Below are positions 1 through 11,550 of a stretch of DNA of 64,000 nucleotides, in pieces. The notes beneath the pieces are model-generated. The model saw nothing but the letters and a program-made list of their open reading frames with translations, did not search any database and was not told the DNA's origin. The position numbers were made by a program, and so were the translations under genes. Position 1 is the first letter of the stretch. The number at the start of each line of letters is the position of its first letter. The stretch comes from Dermanyssus gallinae (Eukaryota > Arthropoda > Arachnida > Mesostigmata > Dermanyssidae): positions 1,318,001-1,382,000 of the forward strand of contig QVRM01005202.1 of NCBI GenBank assembly GCA_003439945.1. Direction: 5' to 3'.

Positions 1-1045
1 TTTTTATCCTCGCACGAAGGAGAAGAACGGGTGAACCAAGGCAGTCAAGCAAACGGGCAACTCAGGCAGGATTTGACAGCGGGAGAGTGAGAGAGAGACA
101 CAGTTAGAGAGAGAGAGAGAGATAGTTAGAGAGAGCGCACGCGCGAGAGAGGTGTAACGAGGCCGCCTGCAACTGAATCGCACGGACTAGAGGAGGGGGG
201 AGCTCTAACCAACTCGAACCAACGAACAATAGACGTTAGCTACTTGCCTGGTTATAGTCGGATGAGTTAGATAAGATTACGTTTGGATTAAGTGTAGCAG
301 AGGCCGTGATGGCGCGGCAAAGATACCACCAGCGCTGGTTGTTGAGACAAAACCCCTATCGCGAGGGCGACGAGAGACCCACTACGAGTGCCAGAAAAAG
401 GTGCAGCACCAACGGCAGACGCATAATCGGTATGGTACAGCGCTAGGATACAGCTGGTATCATTCGTCGCAGAAGAAGAGCGGGTCATAGAGCGCGCATA
501 GGAAAAGTACCAGCGCCCGTCACTGGCCCTTGTCCGCAGTATGACCATGTTATAATAAGATTAGATATTTCAGTTTATTATATATATATATATATATATA
601 TAGAGTGCATGCTCAATTTCTTTTTTTTTTTTTTCAGAAAACACTCGCTTCTACTATAGCAGTAAGCAGTGGGCAAGAAGACAAATGAAATTGTCGTAAT
701 ATTCGTTGTAGCAGAAGTAGCACAAAAAAATCACACGTATTAATATGAATTCATACGCTTGAAAAGACAGCCGATTGTGCCGCGCTTGCCTGTGGCTTAT
801 TAATTTGTGTCGTTGTTGTTGATGATACTATATATATATATATTGCTCGAGGCCTCTAACAAGCCCGGAGAGGAGCTACAGGGCTGCTAATCCTTTTCTT
901 GTTCGTTTTCGGAGTTAACTCGTTGTTACCCTCGCCGCGCTTCGTATGATGCAGCACGCAAGACTGCGTCCTACGTTTCGTTTTCGATCCCATTCCTTCT
1001 GCGTTGTGTCCTGTCACCGTTCTCCTTGTGTCTCAAGCCTTTCTT

Positions 1046-1108
<63 letters not shown>

Positions 1109-1618
1109 CGTCAACGCAGACGAACTGGAGTCGTTTTTTAGTAGACAGACGACACTGCACGACGACGACGACAACGATAGCTGAAACTGCTGCACGAAAC
1201 GCACCCCCACCACATCAGCAGCAGCAGCAGCAACAACAGCAGCAGCAATAGGAACGCATTCAGAAAGGTGATCAGCGGGGCTTCTGCTGGCGCGCTCATC
1301 TACCTCACCCGAATGCTGAAGCAATGCTGCAGGAGCAGCCGAGTTGTCGTCATTGTCGTCATCGGGTTGGCAGTGTCCAATTGTATGTAGTATAATGGTT
1401 ATGACGATGACGACGACGACAACAACAACAACAAAGGGTGGCGGGGCCACCCATCCACCCTCTAGCAGAAACAGCAAGCAGGTGATGCCGAGGCGGCCGC
1501 CGTTGGCGCGAGTCCACACATCTAGACCTAGACGCTTAAGAACAGTAACAGACATAACGGAGCGCGAGGAAAAAAGATCGCCTCGAGATGAAGATGACAG
1601 CGAGGCAACCACAACAAA

Positions 1619-1650
<32 letters not shown>

Positions 1651-2548
1651 GCAACAGCAGCAACAACAACAACAACAAGAAACTTGGCTTCACTCTTGCA
1701 CGATGCTGATGATGAAGCGGAGGTACCACAATGATGCTGATGATGTTGTTGTTTACGGTGGCGGTGGTGATCATCATAGTCACGATGCTGATGCAGGTCG
1801 TGAATATCTTTATGTTGGTCAGACTTGATGACGTTCCTAAACATCCACATTAACGAGGGGTGATAATTTTCGCCGCGAATATGCGATTGCTGTTGTCGTA
1901 GTTAGTAATAATGTTGTTTGTGTTGTTGTTGTCCTTCGCCTACTATAGTTGCTGCTAAGGTCGTTGTCGTTATTGTCGTTGTTGTTGTTGTCATCCTTAC
2001 TATAGTAGTAGTAGTAGTAGTTGTTGTTGTTGCCGTCGTCGTCGCTAGTCCAACGTGCCGAGGAACCTTTTCCTCCTCCTTGATAAAAAAAAGAAATGCA
2101 AAGAAAATGAATGAAGATAAGGAACGACAGAGGAAGAGGTGCTGTAGGTACAAGGAGTAGAATGACGGGCAGATGAAGAATGAAGGGTTGGACGCGAAGA
2201 AGGGCGCCAGTGGGTGAAATAAAGAAAAACTCTTCTCCCGTCTCGAATGGCGGTTATGTAAGAAGAGAGAGAGTGCACGCGCGACTCTGCCCGCGCTCTC
2301 CTTATTTCTTAAGGTCTAAGACGGAGCAGCAGCGGCTCACCGCCACTGTCATCATCGCCATAGACCTCCACCTCTTCACGAGGCGAGATTCAAAAGTCTC
2401 TGTCTCTCTCTCTCCCCCTTTGTCGAATGTTTCTTATTCTTCGTCTTCTTCTGCATTTTCTGATACCTCCTCCTATGATGTATCCTCCCTAAAGGGTGTT
2501 TGCCGTCCTCGATTGTTTTAGCTAACTCTCATCTCCCGCCCGTTCGTG

Positions 2549-2563
2549 CGCGCTCTTTCTCTC

Positions 2564-2635
<72 letters not shown>
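2549..2635. repeat. Compound (CT)n-(TA)n microsatellite
   Basis: A run of CT dinucleotides, interrupted by single CG steps, passes directly into about 17 TA units. A second TA tract follows at about 2682-2704. The pyrimidine-purine strand bias of the CT part next to a self-complementary TA part could adopt non-B DNA, but no function can be read from it. Confidence 0.9.
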
Positions 2636-2638
<3 letters not shown>

Positions 2639-3611
2639 CTGTCCGTTCTCTCAGCAGTGAGACTCTTCATGCTTAAGATATATATATATATATATATATA
2701 TATACACGCCTCGCCCTTATTCAAGTCGATCCTTTTTCTTCATTTCTTTTGCACCCGTTAAGGCTTTCTCGTTCGTCGTCATCACCAGCCTGGCAGTTAG
2801 CTCGGTTGCGCCGCCGCTGAACGTCGCCCTTCGAGCGGTCGTTGGCGTGGTTTTCGTCGTCGCGCGTCTAAACATGCCGCTCTTCAGTTGGCTCATTTTT
2901 ATAGTATACCGCCTAACATCATCGCCTCTTATTCCCCCTGTCCCTGCCCCTGCATCTGTAACCAGCCTCTCCTAATCAAAACCAACAGCAACAGCAGCAG
3001 CAGCAGCAACAGCAAGATTACCAGAGTGTGTCAATTTTGCTGATACTTACACGTATACGCTCGGACATGGCGACGCCTAAGCGTCGCTCAGCGTACTCTC
3101 TGGAACTCGTCGACGCAGACCTATTGTGGTGGTTAGGCACAGCCGCTATCGTTACGTCAAGGTTGTTGTTGTTGTTGTTGTTGTTTTTGTTGCTGGTGCT
3201 CTTGATTATACTCCTCTTGTTAGCAATGGATAAATGCTCTAAAATGCTGCTTCTTGGCCCAGTTCCTTACGTTGAATAGACTTGTTTGCACCTCGAAGAA
3301 AACGTAAAAAATAAAACAGCAATCGATAGCTCCCCGGTTGACACGCTCCAAGCGTGGCCGTCCGTGGCGAGTGTACATAGGCAGGTGTACAACTACATCT
3401 CTCATGGAGACAGGAATTCGATCGCACATACAACTGGCTGAATATGAAAAGCTAAACATCTTCCATTGGTGGGGCTGTTTTATTCATAGACTCGACACCA
3501 TAGCCAGACCGAACAGACTAACGTGCGGAAAGTCGTGTCTCAAATGATTTAATCCTCCGAACTGTTTGGTGTGTAGTTTCTGTGAAACGCACGAGGTTGA
3601 TGCGGACATGG

Positions 3612-3641
3612 GCCGCCGCGTCTGAGCTCAGACGCGGCGGC
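3612..3641. repeat. Perfect 30-bp GC-rich palindrome
   Basis: Two 15-nt arms, GCCGCCGCGTCTGAG and its exact reverse complement, abut with no spacer. The centre contains GAGCTC. It sits in a region with no other recognisable feature. A perfect palindrome of this length and GC content is unlikely by chance and could extrude as a cruciform or bind a dimeric protein; both are inferences. Confidence 0.9.
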
Positions 3642-4492
3642 TGGCTGGACGGCCTCGGTGAGAAAAACGCCTGTTGTTTCGACCATAGCCGTTCGTTACG
3701 TGGGCCGGACTGAACTCGAATCTGTATACAGTCGCGAGTGATCGGTGTCGAGGTCACGTTCTGAGCGCGTCAGCGTTACTACCGTACCGCAAAACGTTAA
3801 TTCGCATTCGGGTTCCAGGAAACACGAGACGACTAACCTAGCATCAACAGTAGCCACAATCACGACATACAGTTCTCACCACTTCCGTACATCACGAATG
3901 ATACCAACAACAACAAAAATAGCAACAACAGCATCAAGTACACAATGTTTTCTTTTACGGTCGCCGTCCTTCGAAATACCGTTCCGTTCGAACCGGGAAT
4001 GCTGCGCTCTAATATTGGGTTTTCTAATTAAGTTGAGAGCATAAAAAGTCACAGCAATCGTAAATAGTATTGGGAATTAAATCAGTATTAAGAAAGCACA
4101 AGATAATTGCAGAATCGATAAAACAACAACAACAACGATAAAACACATGTGGAATCTTGTCATAATGTAACGTATATATATTTATTTCATTGTACTCAAT
4201 CACCAACGGTGGGAACATGACATATGAGTCCCTGAAATATACAATATATATATATATATATATATGAATATAAATATGTCTTATATATATATATATACAA
4301 TTAAAGAGTTCATTCCAACAAGGTTACAAGTCGCTCTCTCTCCCGCCCGCTCTCCGTTCTCTCTTGTTCACTGGAAGCGCAATTCAGGCCAAAATCTCGA
4401 CCATCGATTTGGTGCCCATAGGTGACTATGTCCTAATTTCTGCTCGGCCTTTCTTGCGCTGAAGTGCGCGAGTTCGCAGTCACGGGCTCAGT

Positions 4493-4528
4493 GAACTAGA
4501 CCATGTACCTTTCGAACTAGACCATGTA
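4493..4528. repeat. Two-copy direct repeat, 21-bp period
   Basis: The 15-mer GAACTAGACCATGTA occurs at 4493-4507 and again at 4514-4528, separated by CCTTTC. This looks like a small local duplication. Confidence 0.85.
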
Positions 4529-5954
4529 GTTCGAATCGTACTAGTTGGTTGAGTGCAAACGAAAAAGTTCGTCTTTGTTGTCTAATCCATTCGTCTATCT
4601 AATATCCATCCTTCACCGTCACCGTCGAGACGACCCTGATAACTAACTGCTAACTACTGCCCTCCTTCAGTCGTTGTGTTGGCGCTGTCGAAATTGATGA
4701 GATTGTTGTTGTTGCTGCTGCTGATGCTGCTACTACTGTTGTGACTGCATCAGTCAGAAATCGAGAACCGCTCGCGTCCATCCTCGCGTCAACAATAGCC
4801 CCTCGCAAACACAGTGGTTGTTGCTATGTGTCCTCCGAGCCTATAGGTGGTCGAAGAAGTATTAGAAGAGACCAGCGGTAGTAGGTCAGGAGATGGTCGC
4901 CTTCATTGAGACGCCTTCACTGCTTCTCGCTGGTGACCCGATCAATAAATAACCAGCGACAACAGTTGACAACATGACGAAGCGATGTAATCGGCGGTAC
5001 AAGCGCCGGTCCACCGCGTAACCACCAACAGCCATAACAACATCGCCGGCAGCAGCAGCAACAACAACAATAACAACAGGTACAGCAAGAACAGGTAAAT
5101 CCACTTTGACCTTCACAATGACAGCTTCCGCTTCTAACGGCGGCACGCTCCTTCTTCTTCTGTTGTTGTTGCTGCTGCTGCAGGCAAAGGTACAAATCAG
5201 AAACACCCGAGGCCACCCCAACGTCACTGTCCGACTCCCGTCGCCCGGCGAGTCGTCAATCTAACTGAATCCATCGTCGACGATTTACGGTGACGAATGT
5301 GAACAAGAACGCAAACGAGATGGATCACTTCGTGGAAGTCGACCCAACCCGCTCTGAGGGCTGATAGCCTGCTGAAAACTGCATGTACTCAGCAAGCAAA
5401 CCAACAGAGAGCGGTAGTCAATACCTCGACGCGGCGGCCTCCACCGGCTGAGAACTATAGCAACAACTATTCAACATAGGTCACTGCGCGAGAATATTAG
5501 TGATAAACAGTATGTGTCGTAAAACTATTTCTAATATTAGTATTAGTGTTATTATTAAACAATAATAAATAATATCGGTTGTTATTATCGTTGATGTCGT
5601 TGTTGTTATTATTATTATTATTATTATTGTACGAAGGTGTAGATAGAAGACATGCTTCATATGTGCATGTCGCTCTTTCGTTGATCCCGTTATCTTGCCA
5701 AGTATATGACGAAGATTTATCTAAAAATGTCTTCATTCGGGGTTCGGGGTAAAAGATGTTTAAAATGTTCGTTCCGCAGAGCAATACTAATGACATACAT
5801 CTCGTGTGAAGTAAAGCAATGACAAGAAGCAAACAGGTTTTGGATGAAAACCTATATGTATGTGCCTGTATTTGTACATAAAAAACCTACCACCGTTATT
5901 AACGAGAACATCAAAGTTCGCAACTAGTGCGCACATAACAGTAACTCATAATAA

Positions 5955-6003
<49 letters not shown>

Positions 6004-7398
6004 TATATTTCCGTCAATGATTAGTTTACTATAATTATGCTGCTTGTGAACACAATTAAATACAGGTTGGTGTATCTTTTGCAGATACCTCTAGGTAGCC
6101 CGACCGCCAAAAAAAATTACGCAACTCAGAGCATTTCACGTAATACGTTTATAACAAGACTAGAAATAAAAATATATTTAATGAGTTTGTTTTTATTCAT
6201 AGCATGACTAATAACAATAACTAAATTATTGTACAAAAACAACTCATCCTCAAGTTTCGTTGGTTCGATAGTATAAACACTATTAGGCAGAATAGCCAAG
6301 TTTACATGAGTAAATACAAATATAAATGTTGCCTACTTAAGGCACCTGCTTAATGAAAAACATGTTGTCTACGTCACCACATCAATACCACACCCGGTAC
6401 AGGTATCACAATATACAAAAGAATTGCAAAACGTATGTAAGCGTATCAAAGTCGTATGTAGGTAAACCACCTTGCTACGAGGCCATCTTGTCGCCCCCAA
6501 CTAGAAAACACTTGTAAGGCTATACAATATACACAACAAACAAATAACGTACGTACACTATACGTACGAAGAAGACAGATTGCGCTTGCTGCCTGCTGGT
6601 CAACACGTAAGTGCTGATTCGACTGGAGTAGCAACCCTCGCAGAGCAAATGAGTCAGTTGTTCACGCCATACAGTTGAATCCCGCCACGGCGGACTGAAT
6701 CGGAAAGGGTGGGTCATTCTTTGTGCTGGATCTCTGTCCGCAGCACAACGCTCCCAGTTTCCTGCCTGCCTACCTGGCTTCCCGCCCGTCCGTCGGCTTT
6801 TCCTCTTCCTTATTCTTCCTCCTCCTCGTTATTCTTCCTCCATTGGACGGCCTCATTTAAATATAGTATAGCACGATAGGAGCGCCCGTTGTCCGTCGAA
6901 ACGGCAACACCGTTCGCTGGCTGTCGAGCCAGGCTCAATCTTTCGGGTTTCTCCTGCTCTCATCTCTCATCTGGCCAGGAAGCCTTCTCTCAGCGCGTCC
7001 TTCAGCTACCTCTGTCCTGCTAGGCTAGTTCTGTTTGTCTGTCTTGCTGTCGGTCTGTATGTTGTTTGGTCTGTTGTCGATCCATCTATCTGGCTGTCTA
7101 CCTGTTTTTTTTGTTTGCAATTAATTACGACCTTTGCAGTTTCCACCACTCGATTTGCCAGTTGCAAGGCGACAACGATGACAAGAACAACTTCTACCAC
7201 TACTACTACTACTACCACCACTACGAAGGCAATGTCCGTCCACCACCCAGTGCGCGCGTGCAATTGACCGCCGGTCCCCGATGGAAGCACAGTCACGGAA
7301 GCGTGCCTCGACCCTATTTCTGTTGTCCGGTTCTTGTCCTGTCCATTTCTCTCTCTAACGTGCTTGCTCTGTGTCTCTAACTGGCAATCCTACTATTT

Positions 7399-7401
<3 letters not shown>

Positions 7402-7467
<66 letters not shown>

Positions 7468-7478
7468 CATATATATAT
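7402..7478. repeat. (TA)n microsatellite
   Basis: About 38 TA dinucleotides with two single CA interruptions near the 3' side, so all nearby open frames read as Tyr-Ile polymers. This is one of the longer of about 30 such tracts in the window. Confidence 0.95.
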
Positions 7479-8191
7479 GTGCATGGTGGAGATATAATGA
7501 AAGCAATCGAATTTTCTCAACTCTTCTCGTCGTATGTCTAGAATCTACATTTAGTTGCGCGGACATCCGTTTCAGGACGAACTAACCCAACGCTCGCACT
7601 CAACGCTGAGTTGAGTTGAGTTCAAACGAACTCAACACAATGAATGATGAAGGTGAGCGTTTGTGTGTATGTGTGTTGGTGTGACCACGACAGCGATAGC
7701 GCCTAGCCAGCCTGTGTGGAGTCCTGTGCTTCTTGGCAGGATGACGAGACCATCGGCATGGCCAGTGGTCATCGGCGGAAGTTGTCTCCTCATTGTCGTC
7801 GTAGCAGGACATCGTCATCAGGCCCCTCCCTCTGTCGTAAGGCTTTTTTTGTTGTTGTTGCTTCGTTGTTGTTTTGTTTTTGGCCGCGACGGCTGCTGCT
7901 GGCCAAAGAGGCCAGAGAAAGGCACTTTTCACTCATTCACACTCTCACGCTCGTAGGCAGGCATGCACGCATGGTCGCACGACTCCATGGTCGCCGCGCG
8001 CCTAGCACGGTCTTGCCGGCCTCGATTGAATTAATCAGGAGAACAGCATTAAAGGCAGCATCAGAGTGGCCACCTCCGTCGTCGCCAAGCACGACGACGA
8101 CGACGACAACCACCACAATTACGGGCTGGCAATGTGCTGATGGAGCAGGAGCATCAGCTAAAAATGTTGAACTACCAGACACAAAAAGACA

Positions 8192-8563
8192 ATGAAGATC
8201 GTCGTCGACGAACAGACAGAGGATGATAACCTCGAGGGCCACGATGATGGCAGAGTCAATAGTGGCATTCACCAGCAGCAGCAGCAACAACAACAGCAAC
8301 AGCAGCAACAACAACAACAACAGCAACAGCAACTTCAGCAGCAGCAGCAACAACAACAACAACTTCAGCAGCACCAACAACAACAACAACAACAACAGCA
8401 ACTGGCTGACCCAGCCATTCGTCTCCTGCCTAGTCGAATGGGCAAGACCAGCGTAGAAGGAACCCACCAATGTCCGGCGACTCCGAAGCAAACCTTGACC
8501 AGCGCCATGACGTCACCTGCCCACCACCAATTAAAAGCTGAGGGGACAACAGCAGGAACATAG
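8192..8563 (+). CDS. Possible glutamine-repeat coding segment
   Basis: This frame of 123 codons has about 44 Gln codons in one block (8272-8400), broken by three Leu codons (CTT) or His (CAC) and followed by a non-repetitive tail of about 50 residues. CAG and CAA are mixed, as in opa-type repeats of arthropod regulatory proteins, and the frame is kept through the CTT and CAC interruptions. Against coding: the window has many CAA/CAG tracts outside any gene, the complementary strand is also open, and I see neither a clear splice acceptor nor a conserved domain. The product is unknown. Coding status is uncertain; an untranslated opa repeat is the main alternative. Confidence 0.22.
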   Translation: MKIVVDEQTEDDNLEGHDDGRVNSGIHQQQQQQQQQQQQQQQQQQQQLQQQQQQQQQLQQHQQQQQQQQQLADPAIRLLPSRMGKTSVEGTHQCPATPKQTLTSAMTSPAHHQLKAEGTTAGT

Positions 8564-8564
8564 G

Positions 8565-9120
8565 AACACATCCGCACATACATGCGTAGATGGGCTGGAC
8601 ATAGGCAAATACTATAAGACACACACACATCTGAAGAGAGTACATGAAGAGAAGGAAGGTCTATATATATATATATAAATATATATATATATAGTGAGAA
8701 CGAGAAAGAGAGGGTGAGAGAAAAGAAAAACTCAAGCGCTGCTGACAGCTTCACGGTCCTCCATTCCAAAGAGGGACTTCCGGGCCAAAACAACAAGGAA
8801 CGAGGCGACCAGCCGAGGAGGAAGCGAGCAGCTTGGGGGTTGAGGCGCTTCAAGTGGTGCAGGATGGGAGAATGCCGAACTGACCGCTCGCCAATGCCGC
8901 GCCGATTCCCATATGCATATATATTTTCTTGTCCGCTATGCACAGATATATACATACATATGTATGGATGCACATATACGACAAACAGGAAATGAAGACC
9001 GGTGCGTAGAGCTTTTGTCGATTTTTTAACGTTTGCCTCTTATTGCTAATTATTTTCATCAAGCACCGTGTCTGAGGTGCATGAGCCTATTGTGCCTTGC
9101 AACAGGCCGAAAGCACACGG

Positions 9121-9158
<38 letters not shown>

Positions 9159-10323
9159 AACCTCAAATACCGAATGATCCACGTATATGTATATAAACAC
9201 ATTTTAATAAGTTATAAGCTAATATGCTCAAAAATTATATACTTATCTTCTAACGGTATATTTTCTCACGCTGAAATCCTTCATCTAGCCGAATGCATTG
9301 TGCTACACCCGTCGTTCAAATGGGACTCTTTGTGTGTAGACTCTCAAACTGCAGGTCACCAAGTTATCAGCAGCTCGCCATAGTGTCTTATTAGTGCTGT
9401 GGCTATCGCTGTTGTTGATTGTGGTTATTGTTGTTGCCTCAGGTAAATGCCAATTCATTCACGTTGTTATTGTTGTTGTGGTTCGTTGTTGTTGATGCTA
9501 GTGCTAGTATGGTGGCCTTTCACTTGCTCCGTACGCGTGGGCTAAGCTTTGTAGAGGTCCTATCTCTGCTTGCACGAGAGACATTCTGACTGTGTCACGG
9601 CGCGCTGGCTCCGGGCCGCCGTACGATCGTATGAACGTTTCGCCCCCCCTTTGCTCCCGGTACCCATTTTGGCCCCATTGCGCTACCCGAACGCATCTCG
9701 CAGGTCGTTGTCGCTTGTGTGGTCGTGGCTCGTGTTTGAGCCGCCGCCTCCATCGCTGCCGCCGGAGTACAGTAATGCCGAAGATGATGGCATGAAATGA
9801 GTGGCAGCTAGACAGATTCCGAGACGGACGGGGATAGACGACAACACACAGATAAATCGGGGGCTCAGGATAGATAGCAAGCTTTTAGCTAAGCACCATC
9901 ACGAGTGCCACCGATGACAGCATCAACAACAACAACAACAACAACACCGCCACCACCAACAACAACAACAATAACAACACCGACACCATCAACAACAACA
10001 ATAACAACACCGTCACCATCAACAACAACGACAACAACAACGACAACTTTCTTGCTCGACAACGCATCGACAACGTAGAGCACTCGCAGGTGGTCGCAGG
10101 AATTGCTTCACTATGAGCGTGGCCATTCGCCTTTCTCGCTCTTCGCCGCCTCCCTCTTTATCTACCTCCCTGTAGGATGATGGCTGACGCTGGCCTCTGA
10201 GTTCACCCCAAGCGACCAACGATCCAACGAATCGCATAGCTCGCAAGGCGAAAGGCCAATTAAAAATCGAGCCATCAAACGAACTATGATCGTGACGGCA
10301 GGGGTTTCCATATACAAATACAC

Positions 10324-10359
<36 letters not shown>

Positions 10360-10615
10360 TTTTACATGTGGCCGCTTAGCAGTACTGATGGTACTTAACA
10401 GAGAACGTGCCGAATAAGAAAAAGGGGAGTGGCCACACCAACAATAACAACAAAAACAGCGGCAATACGATCAATAACAACAACAACAACAACTCGCGCA
10501 TATCGAGCTAGCTCAAACTGAACCGCCCGTGATCGTGATGCACCCGAAAGTGCATAAAAAGCTCCTCCATCAGATAAAGAAAAGATATGGCAACTGCTGG
10601 ACATCAGTCGAAGAA

Positions 10616-10660
<45 letters not shown>
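8565..10660. other. Non-coding DNA with simple repeats
   Basis: I see no gene. It contains TA tracts near 8.66, 9.12 and 10.33 kb, a CAA-based minisatellite at 9927-10048 and an AAT microsatellite at 10616-10666 that abuts a SINE. Confidence 0.55.
9927..10048. repeat. CAA-rich minisatellite, 30-33 bp period
   Basis: Units of the form ACCATC-(AAC)3-4-AATAACAAC-ACCG[A/T]C follow one another about three times, inside a longer stretch of AAC triplets. The period is a multiple of three, so the opposite strand reads as Val/Leu-rich open frames; these are by-products of the repeat, not evidence of a protein. Confidence 0.8.

Positions 10661-10666
<6 letters not shown>
10616..10666. repeat. (AAT)n microsatellite at a SINE end
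   Basis: About 17 AAT triplets run directly into the truncated 3' side of the minus-strand SINE at 10675-10754. SINE and LINE tails often seed such repeats, so the tract may have grown from the SINE tail; this is inference. Confidence 0.9.
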
Positions 10667-10667
<1 letters not shown>

Positions 10668-10674
10668 GGTCCAA

Positions 10675-10754
10675 GCAGGTTTCGAACCCGCGCACCTATG
10701 TGTCTCCTCCGGTTGCGAGGCGCAGACTTAATCCACCACGCCACCGGGCTCGAC
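10675..10754 (-). mobile_element. tRNA-derived SINE, head only
   Basis: Read on the minus strand, it has the family head: GTCGAGCCCGGTGGCGTGG (A-box region), the GGAGGAGACACATAGG middle, then GCGGGTTCGAA (B-box region). It stops just past the B box, so the body is missing. The flanks AATGGGTCCAAGCAGG (10664-10679) and AATGGGTCCATGCAGG (10755-10770) differ at one base and look like a target-site duplication, implying the short form itself was inserted. The first flank overlaps the copy's end by a few bases. Confidence 0.8.
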
Positions 10755-11110
10755 AATGGGTCCATGCAGGCCCCTTGCAAGACCTGCCTATCAACACTTG
10801 CTGAAGTCTGCTGAATGGAGACAGTGAGCAAGTCTGTGTTATTATTTCGCGCGTTTTGTTAGCTTCTCATTCAATAACAATTACCCACAGGCATTGTAAT
10901 CCAGATGATTTCAAACTAGATTAGGCGGCCTCGATAGCTTATCACAAAACACGCACAAATGCTTCGCCAGCCACCTAATTTCTGTAGTTAAGCGGCTAGC
11001 ATCCTGCTGAAATGCGTATTGCAAACCATTAGAAATTGAATTTGTCCACGGTACCACCACGGTGTGCAAATGTCCAGCCTATGTAAAATAAAGGTGTGCA
11101 TATACGTTGA

Positions 11111-11488
11111 AATCTTCTCTGTTCCCACAATAGGGACATCGTGTGTATCGTGGGCAAACCAATGGTCATTTCGCCAATTGATATTTGCCAGTTTGCCGTG
11201 AATATCTTCTCATCAGAGAAACGAATCGATTTATCCGCCTTGGAGGGATTCTGTGCAAAATTTAGAGTATCATTTGGATACATGAGATTCCCGAGAGAAC
11301 CATCGGATAAATTTGAAGCTCAACGAGCGCGTCGAATCGTCGAGGATCCTCTAAATTGCACTTTGACAATGCCTCCCTTTTTTATCATCTATTTAAACGA
11401 TGATTTGGGACCGAACACTATTACAACGTGGTTACCTCCTCAAGAAGATGCGCGTATAGGAGCTATTTGTGCATCTCCCGTTGGTGTC
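11111..11488 (+). CDS. Orphan coding-like segment, cut by a SINE
   Basis: The frame is open from just after a stop at 11108-11110 until it runs into a SINE near 11486. The first in-frame ATG is at 11162. An acceptor-like pyrimidine stretch ending in CCCACAATAG lies at about 11133, so an exon could start there. Unlike nearly all other frames in the window, the roughly 120 residues have balanced composition and no simple repeats, with hydrophobic blocks such as PPFFIIYLNDDLG and TITTWLPPQEDARIG near the end. I do not recognise the family. It may be an exon, a processed fragment or part of a transposon. The SINE would supply the last residues and stop, so the current end is probably not original. 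Confidence 0.35.
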
Positions 11489-11550
11489 GAGCCCAGTGGC
11501 GTGGTGGATTAAGTCTCCGCCTCGCAACCGGAGGAGACACATAGTGCACG
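11486..11550 (+). mobile_element. tRNA-derived SINE, 5' half only
   Basis: GTCGAGCCCAGTGGCGTGG, the GATTAAGTC segment, CCTCGCAACCGG and GGAGACACATAG match the head of the family. Similarity stops before the B box, so this is a severely truncated copy. It terminates the open frame to its left. Confidence 0.75.

Larger units (their letters stand above)
1..8190. other. Non-coding, microsatellite-rich DNA
   Basis: No reading frame here looks like a gene. The open frames are short and made of repeated Tyr-Ile (from TA repeats), Leu, Val, Asn or Thr (from GTT, AAC and ACA repeats). The stretch holds many TA tracts, a CT-TA compound repeat near 2.55-2.63 kb, AAT repeats near 5.95 kb, CAA/AAC repeats near 1.6 kb and a perfect 30-bp palindrome at 3612-3641. 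It is probably intron or intergenic sequence. Confidence 0.6.
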
